Of a stretch of DNA of 64,000 nucleotides, positions 19,300 to 29,159 are shown piece by piece; the stretch's first letter is position 1; each line of letters opens with the position of its first letter. Source of the stretch: Candidatus Gastranaerophilales bacterium (GTDB lineage Bacteria > Cyanobacteriota > Vampirovibrionia > Gastranaerophilales > Gastranaerophilaceae); assembly GCA_944325665.1 (NCBI GenBank), contig CALVAY010000003.1, forward strand, positions 51,782 to 115,781. Direction: 5' to 3'. Position numbers and translations under genes: made by a program. Under the pieces are notes generated by a model that was not told the origin of the DNA, made no database searches, and saw nothing but the letters and a program-made list of their open reading frames with translations.

Positions 19300-20619
19300 T
19301 TGGAACATTTACATGCTCTAACAAGCCAAAATGCTATTATAATATCTGCTTCAATTTTAATTGTGGCTTATATTTTTATAGCATGGGAAAAAATTTCAAA
19401 AGTTACAATTGCGCTTTTGGGTGCTTGCTTAACTTTATTCCTTGGCTTACTACAAACAGAAAAAACGCCCGAAGCATTGGGTGAATATTTCACTAACTTT
19501 ATTGATTTCAACGTAATATTCCTTTTGGTTTCAATGATGATTATCGTTCACATTGCAGCCAAATCAGGCATGTTTACTTGGATGGCAAACGAAATTTTAA
19601 AACATACCAAAGGTAAACCAAAATTAGTGCTTTTTTCTTTAGCGCTGTTTACTGCCGTTGCAAGTGCTTTCTTGGATAACGTAACAACCGTAATTTTGGT
19701 TATGCCGATTACATTTGCGGCTTGCAAAAAATTAGACTTAAACCCTGTACCGTTCTTAATTACCGAAATTATCTGTTCAAATGTTGGCGGTACAGCAACA
19801 CTAATAGGCGACCCGCCGAATATCATTATCGGTTCTGCGGCAGGCTTTAGCTTTATGGACTTTATTAAAGAATTGACAAATATCGTTGCATGCATTTTCC
19901 TTGTTTGCACAGGTATTTTGATTTTCTTGTTCAGAAAACAGCTTAAAAGCACACCTGAAAAAATGGCATCAGTTGCAGAAATTGACAATTCAAACACTAT
20001 AACGGACAAACTTCTTGCTTGGCGCTCAGGCGTTGTGTTATTACTTGTAATTCTAGGCTTTATGGCTCATGACATTACTCACATACCAACATTTTTAATC
20101 GCTATGATTGGCGCAAGCATCCTTTTAATATTTGAAAAACCTGCCAAAATTTTGGTTGAAGTTGAATGGAATACAATTTTCTTCTTCATTGGTTTATTCA
20201 TTATTATAGGCGGCCTTGAAGCGTCAGGCGGTATTAAACTTATGGCAAATTGGTTGCTTGAAGTAACAAACGGTTCTCAAAGCGCAACTGCAATGATTAT
20301 CCTTTGGGCTTCAGGTATATTATCAGGTATTATTGATAACATACCCTACACTGCAACAATGGCACCAATGCTTGCTACAATTTCGCAATCAATGGGTGCT
20401 CAATACACTCACCCGCTTTGGTGGTGCTTGTCATTAGGTGCTTGCCTAGGCGGCAACTTAACAATAATCGGTGCGGCAGCAAACGTTATTGTTAGTGAAA
20501 ACTCCGCAAAACACGGACACCCGATTTCATTTATGTACTACCTAAAATACGGTGCTCTAACCACAATTGTTGCACTGTTAATGAGTACAGCATACATTTA
20601 CTTAAGATTTTTAAGATAG
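19300..20619 (+). CDS. ArsB/NhaD-type (ion transporter superfamily) anion permease
   Basis: Predicted inner-membrane transporter of the ArsB/NhaD group, with about 11-12 hydrophobic helices in 439 residues. Diagnostic stretches are SAFLDNVTTVILVMP, the repeat-like NVGGTATLIGDPPNIIIG, SGIIDNIPYTATMAP and GACLGGNLTIIGAAANV. These two inverted halves carry the ion-binding sites of the superfamily. The ion (Na+/H+, arsenite or a dicarboxylate) cannot be decided. It starts with TTG, supported by AGAGGAGA at 19286-19293. The stop is immediately followed by the ruvB ATG, so the two are co-transcribed. Confidence 0.85.
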   Translation: MEHLHALTSQNAIIISASILIVAYIFIAWEKISKVTIALLGACLTLFLGLLQTEKTPEALGEYFTNFIDFNVIFLLVSMMIIVHIAAKSGMFTWMANEILKHTKGKPKLVLFSLALFTAVASAFLDNVTTVILVMPITFAACKKLDLNPVPFLITEIICSNVGGTATLIGDPPNIIIGSAAGFSFMDFIKELTNIVACIFLVCTGILIFLFRKQLKSTPEKMASVAEIDNSNTITDKLLAWRSGVVLLLVILGFMAHDITHIPTFLIAMIGASILLIFEKPAKILVEVEWNTIFFFIGLFIIIGGLEASGGIKLMANWLLEVTNGSQSATAMIILWASGILSGIIDNIPYTATMAPMLATISQSMGAQYTHPLWWCLSLGACLGGNLTIIGAAANVIVSENSAKHGHPISFMYYLKYGALTTIVALLMSTAYIYLRFLR

Positions 20620-21711
20620 ATGATTATCTCAGATGATAACAATAAGAATAACAAGCACAAGGGCACATCGAATGATGTGCCTAAGTGCAAATCTCAAGAT
20701 TTAGAAACAAAAGAAGTGGAGTTTGACCGCACATACGAAAAGAACATACGCCCCAAGACTTTTGATGATTATTTGGGTCAAACGGCGATAAAAAACACTC
20801 TTAAAATATCAATTGAAGCAAGTAAAAAAAGAAATGTGCCATTAGACCACCTATTATTCTACGGCCCGCCGGGACTCGGGAAAACAACCCTTGCTAACAT
20901 TATCGCTAACGAAATAGGCGTCAATATTAAAATCACCTCAGCTCCGGCTCTTGAAAGACCAAGAGATATAATCGGCATTTTAATGTCGCTAAAAGAGGGC
21001 GAGATTCTTTTTATTGACGAAATACACAGATTAAACAAAATTGCCGAAGAAATCTTATACCCTGCAATGGAGGATTTCTTTATAGATTTAACAACAGGTA
21101 AAAATCAAACGGTTAAAACCATGAGATTGCCTATAAGCAAATTTACATTAATTGGCGCAACAACAAAAGCAGGTGCTCTTTCAGGCCCATTAAGGGATAG
21201 ATTCGGCATAATCCACAGGCTTGAATTTTACACGGATGAAGAGTTAAAACAAATCGTACAAAGAAGTGCGAAAATTTTAAATATTGAAATAGATGATGAC
21301 GGCGCTTTTGAAATTGCATCACGCTCTCGCTCAACCCCAAGAATTGCAAACAGGCTTATTAAAAGAGCGGCAGATTTTGCTCTTGTAAAGCACAACGGAA
21401 AAATTACAAAGAATGTAGCCCAAGAAGCGCTTGATTCCTTATGTATCGACTCGGTTGGTTTGGATAATACAGACAGAGCCTTGCTTGACATCATTATTAA
21501 AAACTACGACGGCGGCCCTGTTGGGATTGAGACACTTTCGGTTGCACTTGGTGAAGATATTAGAACAATTGAAGATGTCTATGAGCCATATTTAGTGCAA
21601 AAAGGGCTTTTAGCCAGAACAAACAGGGGAAGAAAGGCAACAAAACTTGCCTATAACCACTTAGGATACAAATATACAAATCCTGACGGTCAGATAAATT
21701 TGTTTGATTAG
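20620..21711 (+). CDS. ruvB: Holliday junction branch migration helicase RuvB
   Basis: AAA+ motor that drives RuvA-bound Holliday junctions during recombination repair. The 363 residues include [11 protein letters not shown], Walker [10 protein letters not shown], Walker B LFIDEIHR, sensor [16 protein letters not shown] and the C-terminal winged helix with [17 protein letters not shown] hydrophilic N-terminal extension of about 40 residues is longer than usual. It begins on the base after the permease stop. Its TAG overlaps the stop of the HDOD gene by four bases. Confidence 0.97.
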   Translation: MIISDDNNKNNKHKGTSNDVPKCKSQDLETKEVEFDRTYEKNIRPKTFDDYLGQTAIKNTLKISIEASKKRNVPLDHLLFYGPPGLGKTTLANIIANEIGVNIKITSAPALERPRDIIGILMSLKEGEILFIDEIHRLNKIAEEILYPAMEDFFIDLTTGKNQTVKTMRLPISKFTLIGATTKAGALSGPLRDRFGIIHRLEFYTDEELKQIVQRSAKILNIEIDDDGAFEIASRSRSTPRIANRLIKRAADFALVKHNGKITKNVAQEALDSLCIDSVGLDNTDRALLDIIIKNYDGGPVGIETLSVALGEDIRTIEDVYEPYLVQKGLLARTNRGRKATKLAYNHLGYKYTNPDGQINLFD

Positions 21712-22529
21712 ACAGTGCCTGACATTTCTTTTAAAAATATTGAAGCTTTAGAAAGGGCATTTTCTCGAAGAGCCATTGGGTCATTAATTTGAATATCCAA
21801 TTTATCAAGTATGCTCTGTTCAAAAAATGGCGTAGGAATTCTTGTTTGAACAAGCCTATCTGCAACATAAACCAAGGCACAAGCAGAAGGTAAAGATGAC
21901 TGCACCGGATTATGATGACACCTTATGCAATTTGTAAGGATTACAGGCAATTGCCATTTTTTAGAAACCAAAGCACCTAATACGCAGTGGTTAGTTCCAA
22001 AGAAAGAATCTTCAACTTCGCACAAATCAACTTGATTTTGCTGTGCAAGATAGCGAGCTTTAGAATATTTAATAGGATTTTTTGTATTTAAGAGAATCTT
22101 TCCTACATCGTGTAAAAAGCCTATTACAAAAGCGTCGTCAGGGTTAATTACCTTATACTCTTGAGCAAGCATTTCAGCCGCAATCGCACATTTTGCGCTA
22201 TGCTCCCAAAGCTCCCTTGAACCCTGAGTTGTCATCATTTGCTTTAATGCTAAACTCATAATAATATTTTTTGCTTTCATCATACCAAGAATTACAAGCG
22301 CTTTATTAAGCGAAGTAATTTGCTGATGAAAACCATAATAAGCAGAGTTTACAAGACTAAGTGTTTTAGTCAAAATAGACTGGTCAACAGACATGATATT
22401 TGCAAGCTCTTTAATCCCTGTTTGAGGATTTTTTATAACCTCTAATGCGCGCACCATAACGTTTGGCATCGGCGGGATGTCTTTAAACTCATCTACTAAT
22501 TGTTGCGGATTTATTTTATCGTTTTCCAT
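21708..22529 (-). CDS. HDOD domain signalling protein
   Basis: Cytoplasmic protein made almost entirely of an HDOD domain, a degenerate HD hydrolase fold found in signalling proteins. Visible features are [16 protein letters not shown] at the start, [36 protein letters not shown], then [14 protein letters not shown] with an HD pair. The 273 residues carry no attached GGDEF, EAL or receiver domain. It is last in the wecG-transketolase-ftsEX unit, five bases after ftsX. Its role there is unknown. Confidence 0.85.
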   Translation of the reverse strand: MENDKINPQQLVDEFKDIPPMPNVMVRALEVIKNPQTGIKELANIMSVDQSILTKTLSLVNSAYYGFHQQITSLNKALVILGMMKAKNIIMSLALKQMMTTQGSRELWEHSAKCAIAAEMLAQEYKVINPDDAFVIGFLHDVGKILLNTKNPIKYSKARYLAQQNQVDLCEVEDSFFGTNHCVLGALVSKKWQLPVILTNCIRCHHNPVQSSLPSACALVYVADRLVQTRIPTPFFEQSILDKLDIQINDPMALRENALSKASIFLKEMSGTV

Positions 22530-22534
22530 TAATT

Positions 22535-23449
22535 CTATACCTGAAGATGTTTTTTGATACTCATAAAACTACCGCCCGCAGAGAAGCTTACACCGATTAT
22601 AAGAACGGTAAAGACAACTAATCCTTGCGCATAAGTGTAGCCCGGCATCATGAAAAATTCGTGAATTTTAAGCAAATAACCCTGAACTATGTTGATAGGA
22701 ATTATAGCAACAAGCGCACCTAAAAATCCATAAATTGCACCTTGAAGCACAAGCGGGGATTTAATATACCAATTGGAAACACCCATTAAACGCATAATTT
22801 CTATCTCTTCTTTTCGGGATTGTATTACCAATTCTATTGTATTGTTTATAATTGTTATTGTCAAAATACAGGCAATAATTACTACAACAAGAGTAATCGT
22901 ATGGCTAATTTTGTTAATTACCTGAAATTTTGTAACCAAGTCTTTTGCATAACTCAAATCATTAACGCCGTTTATCGGTTTAACTTTTGACATGACATAT
23001 TCAATATTTTGAGGGTTATCGACTTTTATATGCAAAGTATCGGGAAGCGGATTTTGCACGTCAGGAACGTCGATTTCCTTTTTCAATTCCGACCAAGATG
23101 CTTCTCTTGATATAAACTTAACCCTTTGTACATGTTCAATATCTTGTATATTTTTAACAACCGTTGCAACATCGCAATTTGGTTTTAAATAGGCAGAAAT
23201 TTCAAGAACGCTTCCCATTGCGGAAACCATGCTTGAAACGCTTAATGTTGTTCTAAATATTGCGCCAAAAATGGTAAGAATGGCAGCCATTGTTGTGATT
23301 ATGGCAATATTAATCAAACCTGCTTGAGCAATACCCTTGAAGGTTTCAATTGCTATACGATAAGCTATTCTAATCTCGGTTAGCCAATCTTTAGGCAGAT
23401 GAGATTTAACTTTTTGTTTAAGTCTGTTTCTTTTAGATAAACTAGTCAT
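22535..23449 (-). CDS. ftsX: Cell division protein FtsX
   Basis: Membrane partner of FtsE; together they activate peptidoglycan hydrolases at the division site. The 304 residues have a cytoplasmic N-terminus, one helix (about 40-62), a periplasmic domain with EISAYLKPNCDV, and three C-terminal helices with RKEEIEIMRLMGVSNWYIKSPLVLQG, the FtsX-family coupling region. It overlaps ftsE by eight bases. Confidence 0.93.
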   Translation of the reverse strand: MTSLSKRNRLKQKVKSHLPKDWLTEIRIAYRIAIETFKGIAQAGLINIAIITTMAAILTIFGAIFRTTLSVSSMVSAMGSVLEISAYLKPNCDVATVVKNIQDIEHVQRVKFISREASWSELKKEIDVPDVQNPLPDTLHIKVDNPQNIEYVMSKVKPINGVNDLSYAKDLVTKFQVINKISHTITLVVVIIACILTITIINNTIELVIQSRKEEIEIMRLMGVSNWYIKSPLVLQGAIYGFLGALVAIIPINIVQGYLLKIHEFFMMPGYTYAQGLVVFTVLIIGVSFSAGGSFMSIKKHLQV

Positions 23450-24116
23450 AAGTACCTGCCTGAACGTCTCTTATAATCTCGCCTTTTTCAAGAGTTATAA
23501 CTCTTTTTCTGAAGTGATTTACAATTGTATGATCATGCGTTGAAACAAGTATTGTAATACCTCTTTGATTGACCTGCTCAAGAATTTGCATAACTTCCAT
23601 AGAGTTTTTAGGGTCAAGGTTTCCTGTCGGCTCATCGGCAATAAGTAACGGCGGGCCGTTTACAATTGCACGAGCAATACTAACTCTCTGTTGTTCACCA
23701 CCGGAAAGCTCACAAGGTTTTGATTTATACTTGTCCTCAAGCCCTACAACCTTAAGCGCACCGTAAACACGAGCTTCAATTTCTTTAGAAGATATACCCA
23801 TTGTTCTTATAACGTAGGCAATATTATCATACACAGTATGGTTTTGAAGCAATTTGTAATCCTGAAAAACAATCCCCATACATCTTCTTAAATTAGGGAT
23901 TTTATTTGGCGATAAATTACCGATATTAATACCGCCAACCAAAACACTACCCCTTGTAGGCCTCTCCTCTAAGTAAAGCATTTTCATAAGAGTAGATTTT
24001 CCCGCACCTGAAGAGCCTACCAAAAAGACAAACTCGCCGGGTCTAATGTGCAAATTAACATTATACAAGGCAAATTTATTCTTATACTGCTTAATTACAT
24101 CTCTTAATACAATCAT
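23442..24116 (-). CDS. ftsE: Cell division ATP-binding protein FtsE
   Basis: ABC-type ATPase that pairs with FtsX. The 224 residues contain Walker A GSSGAGKST, Q-loop VFQDYKLL, signature LSGGEQQR, Walker B LLIADEPTGNLDP and the switch histidine in VSTHD. The start overlaps the upstream transketolase stop by four bases. The order ftsE-ftsX is canonical, but lying downstream of transketolase is unusual. Confidence 0.96.
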   Translation of the reverse strand: MIVLRDVIKQYKNKFALYNVNLHIRPGEFVFLVGSSGAGKSTLMKMLYLEERPTRGSVLVGGINIGNLSPNKIPNLRRCMGIVFQDYKLLQNHTVYDNIAYVIRTMGISSKEIEARVYGALKVVGLEDKYKSKPCELSGGEQQRVSIARAIVNGPPLLIADEPTGNLDPKNSMEVMQILEQVNQRGITILVSTHDHTIVNHFRKRVITLEKGEIIRDVQAGTYD

Positions 24117-25069
24117 TTTTTACCTAAATAATCAGAAATTCTCTCGTACAACTTTTGTCCCGACAAACCAAAAAATTCAACCAAAGCTCTTTGCTCGCCG
24201 CTTTGGCCAAAGCAATCGGGCGTACCTATTCTAAGCACTCTTGTCGGAAGATTTTCGGATAATACTTCACAAACGGCAGAACCAAGTCCGCCAATGATGC
24301 TGTGATTTTCAACAACAATAACATTTTTTGTTTTATTTGCTGAAGCTATAACATCTTCTTTAGCTAAGAACGGTTTTACAACAGGAACATGCAACACTTC
24401 GGCGTTTATGCCGTTTTTCTTGAGCATTTGAGCGCAATCTATAACCTCGCAAAGTGTTTCCCCGTTTGTAATTATGGTAACATCATCACCATCAAAGATT
24501 TTTACCGCATGCTCGGGGTTAAAAGTATATTTTTCCTCATCAAAAACTGTTCTTAAATTTGTCCTTGCAAGTCTAATGTAAACAGGGCCATAAATTTCAC
24601 TTGCGTATTTTACAACTTGCTTTACTTCGTTGTAATCAGCAGGGACAATAACAGTCATATCAGGAATTGAGCGCATATAAGAAACATCTTCCAATGCTTG
24701 GTGAGAAGCACCGTCTTCACCTACCGTTATGCCGCCGTGGGTTGCAACAATTTTTACATTTGCCTTTGGATAGCAAATTGAATTTCTAATTTGATCAAGA
24801 CAACGAGCGGTTGCAAACATTGCAAAAGTGCTTACAAAAGGTATTTTACCTTCATTTGCAAGACCGGCAGCCGTACACATCATATCTTGTTCAGATATAC
24901 CGACGTTAAAAAACCTTCGAGGAAAAGCTTTTTGAAATTTACATGTTTGAGTAGAACAGGATAAATCCGCATCCAAGACAACAATATCCTGATTAATTTT
25001 GCCAAGCTCGACAAGTGTCTCGCCGTATGCATTTCTTGGAGATTTAACTTCATTAGTGTTTTTAAGCAT
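24113..25069 (-). CDS. Transketolase C-terminal half
   Basis: Second half of a split transketolase, which moves two-carbon units between sugar phosphates. The 318 residues have the pyrimidine-binding domain with VLDADLSCSTQT, FFNVGISEQDMMCTAAGLA carrying the catalytic Glu, THGGITVGEDGASHQALED, and the C-terminal domain (VVENHSIIGGLGSAVCE). It overlaps the N-terminal half by eight bases, so both halves are made together. A DXS-type enzyme is less likely because the halves are separate and short. Confidence 0.92.
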   Translation of the reverse strand: MLKNTNEVKSPRNAYGETLVELGKINQDIVVLDADLSCSTQTCKFQKAFPRRFFNVGISEQDMMCTAAGLANEGKIPFVSTFAMFATARCLDQIRNSICYPKANVKIVATHGGITVGEDGASHQALEDVSYMRSIPDMTVIVPADYNEVKQVVKYASEIYGPVYIRLARTNLRTVFDEEKYTFNPEHAVKIFDGDDVTIITNGETLCEVIDCAQMLKKNGINAEVLHVPVVKPFLAKEDVIASANKTKNVIVVENHSIIGGLGSAVCEVLSENLPTRVLRIGTPDCFGQSGEQRALVEFFGLSGQKLYERISDYLGKK

Positions 25070-25868
25070 TTATTTCCTCCAAAGCAAGCTCAAGTTCATT
25101 ATCGTTAGGCGCTTTACCATGCCAAGAGGTAGTGTCCTCCATAAATGAAACACCCTTGCCCTTAATAGTATCAGCTATTACTGCCGTTATACCTTTTGTG
25201 TTTTTGCACTTGACAAGCGCATCTTTTAATTCTTCTTCATTATGTCCGTCAACACGGTAAACTTGCCAGCCAAAGGCTTCAAGTTTTTTATCAAGCGGCT
25301 CAAGAGATTTTATATCATTTGTCGAACCGTCAATTTGAAGTTTATTTTTATCAATTATAATTGTTAGATTATCCAATTTTTGGTTATTTGCGTTCATTAA
25401 CGCTTCCCAAACACTGCCTTCCTGCATTTCGCCATCGCCCAAAAGACAAAAAACGTGAGCAGGATTAGCATTTAAGCGAAGCGCCAAGGCAACACCAACA
25501 GCCATTGAAAGCCCTTGACCCAAAGAACCCGTCGAAACTTCAATGCCTTCAAGTTTTGTTTTTGTAGAAGGGTGTCCTTGAAGTCTGGAGCCGAGTTGCC
25601 TGAATGTTTGAAGTTCATCACAGCTAAAGAAGCCAAGATTAGCCAGCACACTATAAAGTGCAGCGCTTGCATGACCTTTTGAAAGAATAAATCTATCCCT
25701 TTTATTAAAATCAGGAGATTTTTTCCACTCTTTTGGCACAAACATTACATCTTGATACAAAACGCTTAAAATCTCAACACATGAAAGCGAGCCGCCGGGG
25801 TGTCCCGATTTAGCTCTGTGTATCATTTTAAGGATGTCGCTTCTGACTGTCTTATTGAAATCTTTCAA
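25062..25868 (-). CDS. Transketolase N-terminal half
   Basis: Thiamine-pyrophosphate-binding half of the split transketolase. The 268 residues show AKSGHPGGSLS, DRFILSKGHASAALY, TGSLGQGLSMAVG and the TPP motif LLGDGEMQEGSVWEALMNAN, closing with VSFMEDTTSWHGKAP. A TTG start is used, because a TAG lies a few codons upstream and no ATG is available. It follows wecG by 29 bases, in a unit that continues into ftsEX. Confidence 0.92.
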   Translation of the reverse strand: MKDFNKTVRSDILKMIHRAKSGHPGGSLSCVEILSVLYQDVMFVPKEWKKSPDFNKRDRFILSKGHASAALYSVLANLGFFSCDELQTFRQLGSRLQGHPSTKTKLEGIEVSTGSLGQGLSMAVGVALALRLNANPAHVFCLLGDGEMQEGSVWEALMNANNQKLDNLTIIIDKNKLQIDGSTNDIKSLEPLDKKLEAFGWQVYRVDGHNEEELKDALVKCKNTKGITAVIADTIKGKGVSFMEDTTSWHGKAPNDNELELALEEINA

Positions 25869-25897
25869 TATTCTCTAACCCTCTGTTAACTGTTATT

Positions 25898-26623
25898 TCA
25901 CTTCTTAATACTATCAATTATACTCTCAAATAGGAATATTGGCAAAGTTGGAAATATTCTCTTAATTCGCTCGGGTTGAACAATTACCCTGTAAAGCCAC
26001 TCAAGACCGAGTTTTTGCCATATTACGGGTGCTCTTTTTGTACAGCCCGAAAATACGTCAAAACTGCCGCCTACACCAATCATTACACACCCTTGTAACA
26101 TTTCTTTTAATCTGTATATCAAAAACTCTTGCTTAGGAGCACCTAAAGCACACAGGAGAACCTGTGGATTGGATTTTGATATATCATTTAATATCTCATT
26201 TTCGTTATCAAAATAACCGTTATGAGAATACACAATGTTAAGGTTCGGAAAATCATTTTTAAACTTGGATAAAAGCGTTTGTATAACTTCTTCTTTAGCG
26301 CCCAAAAGAGCAAGTCGCCAACCGTTTGATTCGCAAAGTTTGACAAGTTCATAGGATAAATCGCAACCGCCAATTCTCTCTTGTTTATAGCCCTTTAGTG
26401 CAAGAGCAATTTTAATCCCCACACCGTCCGGAACAATTAATTCGGCATGCTTAATAACATTTGCAAAATCTTTGTCTTTTTTCGCCGCTTCAATCATCTC
26501 GGGGTTAATGGTGATAATTTGAATATTATCCATATTATTAACCGCATCACAAGCACACTCTAGGGCTTGAGAAAAACTCAAAAGGTCAACTCCGAAACCT
26601 TGTAAATAAACTCTTTTTTTCAT
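25898..26623 (-). CDS. WecG/TagA/CpsF family glycosyltransferase
   Basis: Predicted GT26 glycosyltransferase that adds a sugar to an undecaprenyl-linked intermediate for a surface polysaccharide. The 241 residues have ITINPEMIEAA, ADLIVPDGVGI-like AELIVPDGVGIKIA, RIGGCDL, and the hallmark CALGAPKQEFL followed by GVGGSFDVFSG and GLEWLYRV. No Shine-Dalgarno is seen. An extended -10 (TGATATGAT) has its hexamer at -12 to -7 (26635-26630), so the message is probably leaderless. It is the first gene of the unit running to the HDOD gene. Confidence 0.9.
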   Translation of the reverse strand: MKKRVYLQGFGVDLLSFSQALECACDAVNNMDNIQIITINPEMIEAAKKDKDFANVIKHAELIVPDGVGIKIALALKGYKQERIGGCDLSYELVKLCESNGWRLALLGAKEEVIQTLLSKFKNDFPNLNIVYSHNGYFDNENEILNDISKSNPQVLLCALGAPKQEFLIYRLKEMLQGCVMIGVGGSFDVFSGCTKRAPVIWQKLGLEWLYRVIVQPERIKRIFPTLPIFLFESIIDSIKK

Positions 26624-26664
26624 AAAACAATCATATCACAAAAAATATTTAATATAATTTTAAC

Positions 26665-26693
26665 TTGAATATTTTAACACTTTTAAATACAAT
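26665..26693 (+). promoter_or_regulatory. Promoter of the Gfo/Idh/MocA gene
   Basis: TTGAAT (26665-26670), 17 bases, TACAAT (26688-26693). This predicts a start near 26700 and a 20-base leader that includes AGGTGG before the ATG at 26720. Confidence 0.55.
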
Positions 26694-26719
26694 GAAATAA
26701 AGTATAAACAGGTGGAAAA

Positions 26720-27736
26720 ATGCATAATAAGGATTTTAGAGAAAAGTTTGTAGCCGTTGTAGGTTGTGGTATTTGGGGTAGAAATATTGTAAGAAATTTT
26801 TACAATTTGGGTGCTCTTCATACAGTATGTGATATTGACGATGAAAACCTTAAAATGGTTGAGGCGCAATATGACGGAACGCACACCACAAAAGATTTTA
26901 ACGAGCTTTTAAATAATCCTGAAATTAAAGCAATATGCGTTGTAACACCTAGCCACACACACTTTAAGCTTGTACAGGCAGCACTTAAAGCAGGTAAAAA
27001 TGTCTATGTCGAAAAACCGATTTCAACGGTAGCGGAAGAAGCCCAAAAACTTAAAGATTTGGCTGATAAAAAAGGTTTAATTTTAATGGTGGGACACCTG
27101 CTTTTATACCATCCTGCTGTAAACAGACTTAAAATGCTTGTTACAGAAGGTGTTTTGGGAAACATTAAATATGTTCAAAGCGACAGGCTGAATATAAACT
27201 ATTTTAAAAATGACAGAAGTGTTATGTGGGACTTAGCTCCGCATGATGTATCCATGATTGCGCATGTTTTAGGTCTTGAACCTAAAAAAGTTTTAAATGC
27301 AACGGGCTGCTGCGCAGAGTATGAAAATATTTTCGACATAACACACTTAACAATAGAATTTGAAAAAAATATCATAGCACACGTTTCAGACAGTTGGATT
27401 CACCCTCAAAAGCGTGTAACCCTTCTTGTACGTGGTGATAAAGCAACGGCAATTTTGGATGATACATTGCTTGAGAACAAATTGCAGATTTTTGACAACA
27501 AAACACCTGCACAACAAAGCATAGAAATATTTGACTATCTTGAAATTGAGCCGCTTAAGCTTGAATGTCAGCACTTTATAAAATCAATAGAAACAGGCAA
27601 AAAACCACGCTCTGACGGTGAAAACGGCTTTATGATTACAAAAATTCTAGAAGATGCCGAAAATATGATGCTAGGCAGCAAGAAAATCGAACTTGATAAG
27701 GTAGATTTCCTATCTTCACGCTCGAAAAGAAAGTAA
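26720..27736 (+). CDS. Gfo/Idh/MocA family sugar oxidoreductase
   Basis: NAD(P)-dependent dehydrogenase, probably acting on a nucleotide sugar or polyol. The 338 residues begin with a Rossmann fold VAVVGCGIWGRNIVRNF, then VVTPSHTHF and the family EKP motif in KNVYVEKPIS. The C-terminal domain contains WDLAPHDVSMI with the usual catalytic-area His. AGGTGG precedes the ATG. It is divergent from wecG and near rfb genes, which fits surface sugar synthesis, but the substrate is not known. Confidence 0.85.
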   Translation: MHNKDFREKFVAVVGCGIWGRNIVRNFYNLGALHTVCDIDDENLKMVEAQYDGTHTTKDFNELLNNPEIKAICVVTPSHTHFKLVQAALKAGKNVYVEKPISTVAEEAQKLKDLADKKGLILMVGHLLLYHPAVNRLKMLVTEGVLGNIKYVQSDRLNINYFKNDRSVMWDLAPHDVSMIAHVLGLEPKKVLNATGCCAEYENIFDITHLTIEFEKNIIAHVSDSWIHPQKRVTLLVRGDKATAILDDTLLENKLQIFDNKTPAQQSIEIFDYLEIEPLKLECQHFIKSIETGKKPRSDGENGFMITKILEDAENMMLGSKKIELDKVDFLSSRSKRK

Positions 27737-27744
27737 TTAAGCAA

Positions 27745-28551
27745 CTAGCCCAACGCTTTTGCTTTTAGCATGGTGTCTTCAATTGTCTTATCAAGAATTT
27801 GCGCAATATCGGAATTATTTAAAACTTCGTTACCCACAGCAGTACAGCCTCCGGGCGTAGTTACCGCAACAATAAGCTCTTCGGGTGTTTGCTTGCCTTG
27901 AAGTATCATTTTTGCTGACCCAAGTGCAGTTTGAGCAGAAAGAGTAAGCGCTGTTTCATAATCAAGCCCCAATTTTTCACCGGCTTTTGCAATTTGGTCG
28001 ATAATATAATAATAAAACGCAGGGCCGGAGCCTGAAACAGATGTAACAATATCAATAAATTTTTCTTCAACTCTTACGGTTTTGCCGATATTTGACAAAA
28101 GCAAATCAACAAACTCAACATCGGAAGCATCAGCTAAAGTTCCTTTGCAAATTGCGCACATGCCTTCTTTTACAAAAGCGGGGGTATTTGGCATAACACG
28201 AATTACTCGGGATTTAGCAAGCTTTTGCTCTAAAGTTTTTATTGTAGTACCCGCTAAAATTGAAATAACAAGTTTGTTGTCAGCAAAGTCAAATAAATTT
28301 GACAAGACGTCTTGAATAACAAAAGGTTTTGTTGCAATAAGAATAACGTCAACGCTTTTTGCAAGTTCTTCAATCGAACTTAGGGTGTTTACGTTAAAAT
28401 TTGCTTTAGCAACACTTAGAGCCTCGGGGTTAATATCATAAACAAAAATATTTTCGGATGAGGAAAAACCGCTTGAGATAATGCCGCCCATAATAGCACT
28501 CGCCATTTTTCCTGCACCAATAAAACCGATTTTAGAATTATTATTAATCAT
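27745..28551 (-). CDS. proC: Pyrroline-5-carboxylate reductase
   Basis: Last step of proline synthesis, NAD(P)H-dependent reduction of P5C. The 268 residues include IGFIGAGKMASAIMGG, LIATKPFVIQDVL, RVMPNTPAFV, VSGSGPAFYYYIID and the C-terminal VTTPGGCTAVG. AGGG precedes the ATG. It converges with the oxidoreductase gene, eight bases apart, and diverges from rpmH. Confidence 0.95.
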   Translation of the reverse strand: MINNNSKIGFIGAGKMASAIMGGIISSGFSSSENIFVYDINPEALSVAKANFNVNTLSSIEELAKSVDVILIATKPFVIQDVLSNLFDFADNKLVISILAGTTIKTLEQKLAKSRVIRVMPNTPAFVKEGMCAICKGTLADASDVEFVDLLLSNIGKTVRVEEKFIDIVTSVSGSGPAFYYYIIDQIAKAGEKLGLDYETALTLSAQTALGSAKMILQGKQTPEELIVAVTTPGGCTAVGNEVLNNSDIAQILDKTIEDTMLKAKALG

Positions 28552-28554
28552 AAG

Positions 28555-28586
28555 TTGACACCCTGCTATGTTTTACTTAGTATAGT
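28555..28586 (+). promoter_or_regulatory. rpmH-rnpA promoter
   Basis: A perfect TTGACA at 28555-28560, with TAGTAT after 17 bases (28578-28583) or the better TATAGT after 20 (28581-28586). It lies in the 73-base gap between proC and rpmH. Confidence 0.5.
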
Positions 28587-28624
28587 TAATACTGATAACA
28601 AAATTAAATGTCAAGGAGAAAATA

Positions 28625-28777
28625 ATGCGCCGTACATTAGAAGGAACAAAAAGAAAAAGACAAAATGTCAGCGGTTTTCGCGCAAGAATGGCAACTCCGG
28701 GCGGCAGAAACGTTATCAACAGACGCCGTGCAAAAGGTCGCCATAAGTTAGCAATCACAGCAAAAAACCGTGCTTAA
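28625..28777 (+). CDS. rpmH: 50S ribosomal protein L34
   Basis: A 50-residue basic ribosomal protein. [25 protein letters not shown] and [12 protein letters not shown] match the L34 family. The TLxGTxRKR and VSGFRxRM wording resembles the cyanobacterial form. AAGGAG sits six bases before the ATG. It overlaps rnpA by eight bases, the classic rpmH-rnpA pair. Confidence 0.96.
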   Translation: MRRTLEGTKRKRQNVSGFRARMATPGGRNVINRRRAKGRHKLAITAKNRA

Positions 28778-29141
28778 GAAGTCTTTTAGGCTAAGAAGCT
28801 ATCAGGCTTTTATTGCCACATATCGCCAAAAAAGGATTGTATCTGATGAGAATATTACTTTATATGGCGGGAAAAATAAAGAAACAGAACAAGACTACCC
28901 CACAAGGGTAGGTTTTGTTGTTAGTAAAAAAATTCATAAAAGGGCAGTCAAGAGAAACAGAATAAAAAGGTTGATGCGCGAAAGTTATGCAAATCTAACA
29001 AAAGAGTCTCAAATAAAAGAGGCACAAAACTTTCAAAGCCTTATATTTATTGCAAATCAAGGTGCACTTGAGAAAAATTATAAAGAAATATGTTCAAGTG
29101 TTAAGAATTTAGTCCAACTTTTGGCAACAAAATATATTTAG
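28770..29141 (+). CDS. rnpA: Ribonuclease P protein component
   Basis: Protein subunit of RNase P, which trims tRNA 5' ends. The 123 residues start [13 protein letters not shown], followed by [27 protein letters not shown], the RNR signature. It starts with GTG inside the end of rpmH. The usual yidD and yidC do not follow; a uridine-kinase-like gene does, 18 bases on. Confidence 0.95.
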   Translation: MLKKSFRLRSYQAFIATYRQKRIVSDENITLYGGKNKETEQDYPTRVGFVVSKKIHKRAVKRNRIKRLMRESYANLTKESQIKEAQNFQSLIFIANQGALEKNYKEICSSVKNLVQLLATKYI

Positions 29142-29159
29142 GGTTATTATATTATTCAA

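Noticed and set aside
28555..28746. A 63-codon frame covering the L34 region
   Set aside because: Another frame at 28625-28777 encodes an unmistakable L34 with a ribosome site; this frame is its shadow.
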